A stretch of DNA of 64,000 nucleotides from Phycisphaerales bacterium (GTDB taxonomy: Bacteria > Planctomycetota > Phycisphaerae > UBA1845 > Fen-1342). The stretch is from positions 1 through 64,000 of the forward strand of contig JAEUIR010000001.1 in the NCBI GenBank assembly GCA_016795025.1, read 5' to 3'. The position numbers and the translations under genes were made by a program. The first letter of the stretch is position 1. Every line of letters begins with the position of its first letter. Of the stretch, positions 57,977-64,000 are shown piece by piece. The notes beneath the pieces are model-generated. The model saw only the letters and a list, made by a program, of their open reading frames with translations. It was not told the origin of the DNA and did no database searches.

Positions 57977-58985
57977 CTGGGGCTCCGTTGCGTGTGGTGT
58001 GATTCGCGGCCCGCTGCCGCAGAAGCGGCATCATATCGCGAATCTCTCGCGCATAACGCGTGTTCGGAAACTCGCGAATCAGATCCTCGCCGACGTCGAT
58101 CGCGGTTTCGAATCGCTTATCCGAAACGGCCAGGCTGAACTCCACGCGCATCTGCTCCAGCTTGCCCTTGAACACCGCACGGGCGGAGTCCTTCAGCTGC
58201 GCCGCCTCCTGCGGCGTAAGGTAATGATCCAGCTCGAACAGCAAATCGTGCGCTTTATCGACGTCGTTTACCTGAATCGCGTCTTCGTATTGACCGAGGA
58301 GATCGCGCTTCACCTGCTGACGCCGCGACTCGATGTCGAATCCCAGCGAGGCGATGCGCGGATCGCCGGGGAACAGCGCTCGGAGGCGATCGGCCTCGCG
58401 CCGCGCCTGGTCCCATTTGTGCGCGACGCACAGCTTCTCAAATCGCGAGAGCGCCGCGGTCACACGGTCTTCGGTCGTCGCGTGACGCGCCTGCGTGACT
58501 TCGTCGCGCAGCCGCGCGGCTTCCTCGTGATAACCAAGTTGCTCTTCCATGTCTTTGATCAGATGCTCGGCGGCCTCCCAATCCTGACGGATGGCCGCGC
58601 TATGGATCGTGTCGCGAAGGAACTCAAAATCCTTTTCGCGGTGCACGACGCGCTTTGCCCAGTCTGACAGGCTGATGGATTCGGCGATGGTGCGCAGATA
58701 GTCGCTATGACGGCGGATCATCTCCTGCGTGTCGCGCTGCACGTCGTATGAGCGATACGTGTTGCTGAACGCCCCGAGCAGAATCGACGTATGGCAATAC
58801 GCGCAAACGCCGACGATGAACAACACCGCCCCGCCGATGCCCGAGACCGCGGCCGCGAAATGATTGCCCGCGCCCGCCTGCACCGCGGAATAAACACCCG
58901 CGCCAAACGCGCCAACGACCGCAACGAACAATGCGACGCCGGCCAGCCCCCGCGCCGTGCGAAATCGATCGTGAATGCTTGTCAT
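57963..58985 (-). CDS. Membrane protein with helical, TPR-like cytoplasmic domain
   Basis: ATG 58985 is preceded by GAGGAG; a much longer in-frame version would add non-coding-like sequence. The 340-residue protein has two membrane helices (about 13-32, LAGVALFVAVVGAFGAGVY, and 47-66, GIGGAVLFIVGVCAYCHTS). About 270 charged helical residues follow, in units such as DWEAAEHLIKDMEEQLGYHE, KWDQARREADRLRALFPGD and FETAIDVGEDLIREFPNTRY, which look like degenerate TPR/BamD-like pairs. The function is unknown. It is first in the operon with galK and trpD, which suggests a housekeeping scaffold, not a sugar gene. Confidence 0.75.
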   Translation of the reverse strand: MTSIHDRFRTARGLAGVALFVAVVGAFGAGVYSAVQAGAGNHFAAAVSGIGGAVLFIVGVCAYCHTSILLGAFSNTYRSYDVQRDTQEMIRRHSDYLRTIAESISLSDWAKRVVHREKDFEFLRDTIHSAAIRQDWEAAEHLIKDMEEQLGYHEEAARLRDEVTQARHATTEDRVTAALSRFEKLCVAHKWDQARREADRLRALFPGDPRIASLGFDIESRRQQVKRDLLGQYEDAIQVNDVDKAHDLLFELDHYLTPQEAAQLKDSARAVFKGKLEQMRVEFSLAVSDKRFETAIDVGEDLIREFPNTRYAREIRDMMPLLRQRAANHTTRNGAPVGAG

Positions 58986-59228
58986 GTTTCGACTCCTCGT
59001 CCCCGCCCGGTTTTCGCATTTGCGATGCGGCCGCACAATTCGCGCACTGGACATGCCTCTGATGCGCATGCGAAAACTGCGCGATGCCGTGAGCGCGGCT
59101 GATCGATACGCTTTTCGTCGGATGAATAGACGTGGCGGTTTTCGATCGCCGCCGAAATTTCCGCAAACCAACGTGAAAAGAAGCATCAAACCCAGACATC
59201 CGCGGCGGCCGGAACCGCCATGCCGCGG

Positions 59229-60122
59229 CTATATTGTCGAACCGTTGTCGTTCGAATTATCGTTTGTGTTGTCGTTCGTGTCCGTATTGCCGTTGTCATT
59301 CGCATTGTCGTTCGCGTTCGTCGCATTCGGATCCGGCAGCCCAAAAACCGGGCGCATCCCATCCGCCAGAAAATCCACAAACGCCGGTAGGAGCATGCCG
59401 CCGGCAATTGCATCGAACATCGTGCCGATCACCGCATCCGCCAAGCGAATCCGGAACGGGTCTTCCTCAGTCTGCGATTGCTCGCGCGCCTGCGTCGACT
59501 TCTGCAATCGACCCACCGCGCCTCCGGCCGTCGTGGCTGCCGTGTCGGTCGTGTGAACGGATTGAGCCCGGTTGTTCGTCTTGGCCGCGCCGTTTGCCGC
59601 CTGTGCATCTTCGACTCGCTGACGAATCAGATCGCCAAGTCCGCCCGAACCACCCGTTGAGCTGTCAGTCGTTGTGGTGGTATTTGTCGTGCCAGTCGAG
59701 CCGCCGAGCAAGCCGCCGAGACCACCCAGACCGCTCGTGCCGTTCAAAAGCCCCGAAATCCCCGCGAGACCGCCGCTCGAACTGAGCGAGTTGATCAGCC
59801 CCGCGATGCCACCGGACGACGACGAGCTTCCGCCGGTTGTGCCGGTCGTGCCCGTGTTGGTCGTAGTGGCTGTGTTCGTGCTTTCGCCGGTTCGCCGCGC
59901 CGTCAATCGTTCGGCGATCAGCGCGTTGTGCCGCGCGCGGGCGGCGTCAATAATTCGCCCGGGCGCCCGTTCCGACACGCTGCCCGACCGAGCGTTCTCC
60001 TGCGGAGTCTGCTCGCTCAAAGGCGTGACTTGCGCCGCTCCGGTCGTCGAAGTGCTTTGCGCGCCGACCGCTGTCGCCAGAAGACCGCCGCCGATGATCA
60101 ATCCCAGCATCGCTCGCAGCAT
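59229..60122 (-). CDS. Secreted Gly/Ser/Thr-rich low-complexity protein
   Basis: The 297-residue product has a signal peptide (MLRAMLGLIIGGGLLATAVG, cleavage near 21) and an Ala/Thr/Gly-rich body. TTTNTGTTGTTGGSSSSSGG and GLLNGTSGLGGLGGLLGGST read like flexible spacers or a matrix protein. The C-terminus is a run of Asn-Asp dipeptides (ANDNANDNGNTDTNDNTNDN) with no anchor. This composition is typical of planctomycete secreted proteins rather than of an enzyme. ATG 60122 follows AAAGGG. It diverges from the lipoprotein gene. Confidence 0.7.
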   Translation of the reverse strand: MLRAMLGLIIGGGLLATAVGAQSTSTTGAAQVTPLSEQTPQENARSGSVSERAPGRIIDAARARHNALIAERLTARRTGESTNTATTTNTGTTGTTGGSSSSSGGIAGLINSLSSSGGLAGISGLLNGTSGLGGLGGLLGGSTGTTNTTTTTDSSTGGSGGLGDLIRQRVEDAQAANGAAKTNNRAQSVHTTDTAATTAGGAVGRLQKSTQAREQSQTEEDPFRIRLADAVIGTMFDAIAGGMLLPAFVDFLADGMRPVFGLPDPNATNANDNANDNGNTDTNDNTNDNSNDNGSTI

Positions 60123-60224
60123 CGTGTGAACCCTTTCAGAAAGCCACTCGAAATGACCGATTCCGGTCTCGACGCTTCCGAATATTATACATCGTCCGGA
60201 ACAGTCCGCTGCATCGGAGTTGGC

Positions 60225-61232
60225 ATGAATCCTAGATTGAATCCCGCCATTATCCTTCTTTCAGCCGTAACTGTGCGTATTATCGGATGCGATCGTGCAG
60301 CCAGCGAAAAACCGGCGACCGGGCCTCAGCCTGCCGTCAGCGGCCGCGTCGTGTTCATCGGTCCATCGCAAGACGCACCGGAATCCGAAGCCGTCGTGGC
60401 CGGAGCGCGGAGCATTGCCGCTCGCGCATCGTATTTGAGATTCGAGTTCCTCTCGCCCCCCGCGACGGATCGCGACATGAACTCGCGCATGGCGGGCGAG
60501 GCGATTCGCTCCGGCGCCGCCGGCGTGTGTGTCTACCTGAACAATGCGCGGGATTTGCAGCCGCTGGCCGATGAATTGCGCGGCTCAGGAATCGTCCTCG
60601 TCACGATGGGCGCGCAGCCGAGCGGCGTATCGCCCTATCAGCACATCAACATCGATCTGGCGGGTGGCGCGGAATTGATCGCGGAGAACCTGCCGAAGTT
60701 CGCCACCGGTCGCAAGACATACTCAGTGATTCACGCTCGATCGCGCAGCGCCATCGATGAGGCCTGTTACGAACGCTTTGTTTCGCATCGCCCCGGCGAA
60801 AGCGTGATGGTACAGGTCGCCGAACGCGACGTATTCAATCCGTCCGTGCCGCCTTCGCGCGCGATCAGCGACATTTTGGTCGCATTTCGCAGCACGGCGA
60901 TCGTCGTTACGCTCGATCCTGAGGTGTGGCTGACATCCGAACCGCCGTTCGCGCTCGATGAACAGCGAAAATTCATCACGCTCGGCGCGGTCGAGCCGCT
61001 CTGGGCGCGACTGCGAAACGGCGAAGCGGCCGCGCTCATCGGACCTTTGGACGGGGAAATCGGCGCGGCCGCGATGCAAGGCATGTTGCGCGGTCTGGCG
61101 CGCGAGTCGGCCCCGACGCCCGTGCGAACGATTCCGTGCCACCTCGTCACGCGCGACACGCTGGACGAATTTGCAAAGAGCTATCAAGTGGCGACAGGCC
61201 AGCTTGCCCCAAACGATTCCAAGGGCAAATGA
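60225..61232 (+). CDS. Lipoprotein with periplasmic-binding-protein-like fold
   Basis: From ATG 60225 (CGGAGTTGGC upstream) the product has a lipoprotein signal ending in VRIIGC, with Cys22. The 335-residue protein follows the type I periplasmic binding protein plan of LacI/RbsB: VVFIGPSQDAPESEAVVAGA at the start, then MAGEAIRSGAAGVCVYLNNA, IDLAGGAELIAENLPKF and ISDILVAFRSTAIVVTLDPE. GLARESAPTPVRTIPCHLVT closes the second lobe. Such proteins bind sugars or other small ligands, either for an ABC transporter or as a sensor. No transporter genes are adjacent, so the ligand is unknown. Confidence 0.8.
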   Translation: MNPRLNPAIILLSAVTVRIIGCDRAASEKPATGPQPAVSGRVVFIGPSQDAPESEAVVAGARSIAARASYLRFEFLSPPATDRDMNSRMAGEAIRSGAAGVCVYLNNARDLQPLADELRGSGIVLVTMGAQPSGVSPYQHINIDLAGGAELIAENLPKFATGRKTYSVIHARSRSAIDEACYERFVSHRPGESVMVQVAERDVFNPSVPPSRAISDILVAFRSTAIVVTLDPEVWLTSEPPFALDEQRKFITLGAVEPLWARLRNGEAAALIGPLDGEIGAAAMQGMLRGLARESAPTPVRTIPCHLVTRDTLDEFAKSYQVATGQLAPNDSKGK

Positions 61233-61272
61233 ATTCGGAACGAAACGAAAATGTTGTCGATCATCGACGCGA

Positions 61273-62043
61273 TCAGGTGGGCTTGCGGCAGACCACGAAC
61301 AGCGTGCCGGCCAGCGGCTGACCCTCGAGCTCGGCGCATGAGTTCATCATGCGGCCGCTCTCAATTTGCCGCACCGAAGCGACCGCCTCAATGCGATAGC
61401 CCGCCGCCCCGAAAAACTGATCCAATTCGCCGACGCGAAACCAATATACATATGGCCCGCGATCGAGCAGCGCCGGCCAGTTGAATTTTCCGCCGAGCTT
61501 CAGCCACGGCCAGTATTGCGGTCCGCGGCGGTCGCCGTGCAGCCCGCGCACCGCGCGATTCCAGGCCAGAAACATGTTGTATGGAAACTGATGCCGGCGC
61601 GCCTCGTAACTGAGCAGCGAAAACAGCGCAAGCCCGCCAGGCGCGAGAACGCGAAATGATTCGCGCAACGCGGCCTGCCGCATCTCGTCGGACTCGATCA
61701 GGCTGAGGATCTGCTGCAAATACAGCACCTGCCGATACGACGCATCGGCGTATTCGAGCCGTGTGGCGTCCGCCACACGGAAATCGATGCGACCTTCGGG
61801 GTCTTTGGTCCGTGCTTCTTTGATGAAATCCGGAACGAAGTCAAAACCGCCAAGCCGTTGATAGCCGAGATCGCGCATCCCCAGCACGATGCGCCCGCCG
61901 CCGGTTCCGGCCTCGAGCGCCGGGCCGGCACGATCCACGTATTTTTCGATGACGAATTGCTCAGCCGGCAGCAGCGCAGCGCGGTGCGCCCACTGGTTGA
62001 ATTCGACCGTGCTGTAGACGTCTTTGTTGTTCTGAAGGTTCAT
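61273..62043 (-). CDS. Class I SAM-dependent methyltransferase
   Basis: The 256-residue protein has a Rossmann-like methyltransferase fold. ALEAGTGGGRIVLGMRDLGY is motif I (SAM-binding glycine-rich loop), FDFVPDFIKEARTKDPEG motif II and ADATRLEYADASYRQVLYLQ motif III/IV. LRESFRVLAPGGLALFSLL is motif V. The unusual Y/W-rich C-terminus (GPQYWPWLKLGGKFNWPAL) probably forms the acceptor site. The substrate is not predictable. It follows the acyltransferase gene by 5 bases, so it may modify a lipid or a cell-envelope component. Confidence 0.88.
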   Translation of the reverse strand: MNLQNNKDVYSTVEFNQWAHRAALLPAEQFVIEKYVDRAGPALEAGTGGGRIVLGMRDLGYQRLGGFDFVPDFIKEARTKDPEGRIDFRVADATRLEYADASYRQVLYLQQILSLIESDEMRQAALRESFRVLAPGGLALFSLLSYEARRHQFPYNMFLAWNRAVRGLHGDRRGPQYWPWLKLGGKFNWPALLDRGPYVYWFRVGELDQFFGAAGYRIEAVASVRQIESGRMMNSCAELEGQPLAGTLFVVCRKPT

Positions 62044-62048
62044 GCGAA

Positions 62049-63074
62049 TCAGGCGCGGCTGAGATGGTCGGGGTGTTCGCGGACGTGCTGCTCGATGCCG
62101 TCCGCGTATTTCTGCATCAGCTCCGCGATCAGCTCCTGGTTTTCAATCGGCTGCTGGTCGGCCGGCGGTGAATAGATCGGCGGATGCACGATCAGGCGGA
62201 AATAAAAATTCGGCCGCGACACGACAAATGCGGGGCAAATTGTCGCGCGGCAGCGCAATGCGACCTGAAGCGTGCCGGTTAGGAACTCGCGCGTCTCGCC
62301 GAAAATGCGCACCGGCACAGAGCGCAGCGTCGAGCCGCGAAAGCGACCGACATCCAGCGCCGCGCCCACCACGCGATTTTCATTGAAGCAGCGGAAGATG
62401 TCGCGCGGAAAGCTGTCGGCATACAACATGCGCATCGACGCATATTCGGGGAATGTTTTGAGGTACTTGTCCTGAATGAACCGCCGCAACGGGCCTTCAT
62501 TGCGATCGCGCACGCCGGCGCACTTATAGCCGAGCAGCGCCATCAGCAGCGCGGCCACATGATGCGAGCCGACATGGCTGAGCATGACAAATACGCCGCG
62601 CTCGCGCAGCAGCGCGGCATCGAGATTCTCGCGGCCATGAAAACGGACGCGATGCAGAATTTTCTCTTTGGGCAGCTTGTCGAAGATGAGATAGAACAAT
62701 TTGTCGCATCGCGTGCGGCAGAAATAGCTGCGAATGATGCGCTTTTCGCGCGAGGGCGTGAGCCTGCCTTCGGAAAACAACTTGCGCAGCTCGCCGCGAT
62801 AGCGCGCGCGGCGCTTGAAGTTCACCAGATATTCCAGCGTGCCGAAAAACGTGCCGAACAGGTAAAGCCCGCGCAGGCTGAAGCCCCGCGCGATCGCCCA
62901 CAAAAAGCCTCGGACAAACTCGAATTTCAGGCGACTAAACGTCGAAACACGGCGCTCCCCGGGGCGCACTTCATCCCGGGCCGCAGGGCTCTCCAGCGCA
63001 GTGCGCGGAGTGAGCGGCTCGATACCCACTGCGTCCATTTGCGTCGGCGCGGGTTGGATCATCAACTTGCCCAT
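62049..63074 (-). CDS. LpxL/HtrB-like lipid acyltransferase
   Basis: ATG 63074 is preferred over a TTG nine codons upstream. The 341-residue protein has a hydrophobic N-terminal helix (GFSLRGLYLFGTFFGTLEYL) and FVMLSHVGSHHVAALLMALL, where the His of the LpxL family's HxxxxD/E-type motif lies. RDRNEGPLRRFIQDKYLK and VVGAALDVGRFRGSTLRSVP correspond to the substrate groove. Enzymes of this type add a secondary acyl chain to lipid A or make related lipids. The next gene encodes a methyltransferase only 5 bases away. Whether the substrate is lipid A is not shown. Confidence 0.82.
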   Translation of the reverse strand: MGKLMIQPAPTQMDAVGIEPLTPRTALESPAARDEVRPGERRVSTFSRLKFEFVRGFLWAIARGFSLRGLYLFGTFFGTLEYLVNFKRRARYRGELRKLFSEGRLTPSREKRIIRSYFCRTRCDKLFYLIFDKLPKEKILHRVRFHGRENLDAALLRERGVFVMLSHVGSHHVAALLMALLGYKCAGVRDRNEGPLRRFIQDKYLKTFPEYASMRMLYADSFPRDIFRCFNENRVVGAALDVGRFRGSTLRSVPVRIFGETREFLTGTLQVALRCRATICPAFVVSRPNFYFRLIVHPPIYSPPADQQPIENQELIAELMQKYADGIEQHVREHPDHLSRA

Positions 63075-63247
63075 TGTGCGGCCCGATTTCGGGACACGCA
63101 ATAGCTTCGACCGTTAGTCTCGCACGCGGTTCCCATGTGTATTATCGCGCCGACCGCATTTTGCTCATCAGCGCTGGAGCGCTCTCGTCCAGTCCCGAAT
63201 CCACGAGACCGCCTGAACCCGCTGATTCTCCCCGTGAACCTGAAACG

Positions 63248-64000
63248 CTAAATATTGCGTGGCTCATCCTCGACAGACTCGTCGAAGGCAATCTCGAACG
63301 CATCGCTCTCGGCCAGATCGTCATCCAATACCAGCGCCTGTGCGGCGTCAGCGATTTGCCTTTCGACCATCGGTTGCGCGCCGGGCGCCGCGACCGCCGG
63401 GACGCCGGCCGCATAGAGGTCGATCTGTTGTGGAGCGGCCGCCCGCTCTTCGGTCCGCACCGCCTCAACTTCGGTCCAGACCCTTTCGGCCAGCTCACGC
63501 ATTCCGCGGCCCGTCGCGCCGGATATGGCCAGTACCGGCCGTCCGAGCGCCGCCTGAAATTCCTGAAGCGGCGCGTCGGCATCCGACAGATCGAGCTTGT
63601 TCGCTACGATGATCTCGCGGCGCGCGGCGAGCGCCGGGCTGTACTTTTCAAGCTCGTTGCGGATGATCCGATATGCCTCGACCGGCACGGGCGAACCCTC
63701 CGGTGGGAATAGGTCAACCAGGTGCACGATCACGCGCGTGCGCTCGATGTGACGCAGGAACAGATCGCCCAACCCCGCGCCTTCATGCGCGCCTTCGATC
63801 AATCCCGGCAGATCGGCCAGTACCAGCCGGCGGAATCCTGGTAATTCAAGAATGCCCAGATGTGGCTCTTTGGTCGTGAACGGATACGCGGCGATTTTGG
63901 GGCGGGCGCGCGTGAGGCGCGAGAGCAACGTGCTTTTCCCCGCGTTCGGCAGCCCCACGAAGCCCGCGTCGGCGATCAGCTTCAACTCAAGCCTCAGCAA
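63248..64000 (-). CDS. obg: Obg/CgtA GTPase, 5' truncated by the window edge
   Basis: The frame runs off the right edge, so the N-terminal glycine-rich Obg fold lies outside the window. Visible are LELKLIADAGFVGLPNAGKS (the G1 P-loop is GLPNAGKST), ADLPGLIEGAHEGAGLGDLF (G3), NKLD (G4) and ISGATGRG (G5). This is typical of Obg, a ribosome-associated GTPase that acts in 50S assembly and stress control. The C-terminus after the G domain is short and acidic (DDDLAESDAFEIAFDESVED) and does not show the OCT domain seen in some Obg proteins. Confidence 0.92.
   Translation of the reverse strand: MLRLELKLIADAGFVGLPNAGKSTLLSRLTRARPKIAAYPFTTKEPHLGILELPGFRRLVLADLPGLIEGAHEGAGLGDLFLRHIERTRVIVHLVDLFPPEGSPVPVEAYRIIRNELEKYSPALAARREIIVANKLDLSDADAPLQEFQAALGRPVLAISGATGRGMRELAERVWTEVEAVRTEERAAAPQQIDLYAAGVPAVAAPGAQPMVERQIADAAQALVLDDDLAESDAFEIAFDESVEDEPRNI

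Overview
The window is a high-GC bacterial chromosome segment, most likely from a planctomycete (Planctomycetota, perhaps Phycisphaerae-like; probably a metagenome-assembled genome). This rests on recognised families, not on a database search. The pointers are: secreted proteins ending in dockerin-like repeats of the NNFDIDPFV type; neighbouring genes with PEP-CTERM and IPTL-CTERM-like sorting tails; an oversized UvrA of a kind I associate with the PVC group; a BlaI/BlaR pair; a Tol/Exb-like envelope cluster; and a short archaeal-type PheT.

Left part (1-15.3 kb, + strand): a truncated BlaI-type repressor, a BlaR1-like M56 membrane protease, a large secreted TPR protein, an ExbB/TolQ and an ExbD/TolR homologue, and a 1123-residue membrane protein joining a TolB-like PD40 propeller to a long Ala/Pro/Thr-rich linker and a carboxypeptidase-regulatory-like domain. 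I read this as a possible rearranged Tol system in which TolB-like and TolA-like roles sit on one polypeptide. It is followed by a secreted protein with two GH29 fucosidase domains, a PA14-like domain and a C-terminal carbohydrate-binding-like domain.

15.3-22.8 kb (- strand): a histidine phosphatase, a small protein of unknown function, a lipoprotein, a CBM9-like protein, and a UvrA with three ATPase cassettes in the order II-I-II plus a C-terminal extension of about 200 residues. Divergent from it (23-26 kb, +) are yidC and a translationally coupled inositol-monophosphatase-family gene. Two CTERM-tailed surface proteins, citrate synthase and an AsmA-like protein follow.

33-43.9 kb: an alkaline-phosphatase-superfamily hydrolase, a J-domain protein, pheT (zinc-ribbon insertion, and two apparent frameshifts near its 3' end), a secreted S9 peptidase, a YmdB-like phosphoesterase, a small beta-rich protein and a metzincin-like protease without an obvious signal peptide.

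44-52.8 kb: three secreted dockerin-tailed proteins, one containing a papain-like Cys/His/Asn signature. The only long non-coding stretch lies among them and carries an IS3-family transposase remnant.

53-64 kb (mostly - strand): the rplK-[small ORF]-rplA-rplJ-rplL ribosomal cluster, without nusG/secE upstream or rpoB downstream. Beyond it lie an overlapping membrane-protein-galK-trpD operon, a Gly/Ser/Thr-rich secreted protein, a periplasmic-binding-protein-like lipoprotein, a methyltransferase, an LpxL-like acyltransferase and a truncated obg. I saw no tRNA, rRNA or CRISPR array.
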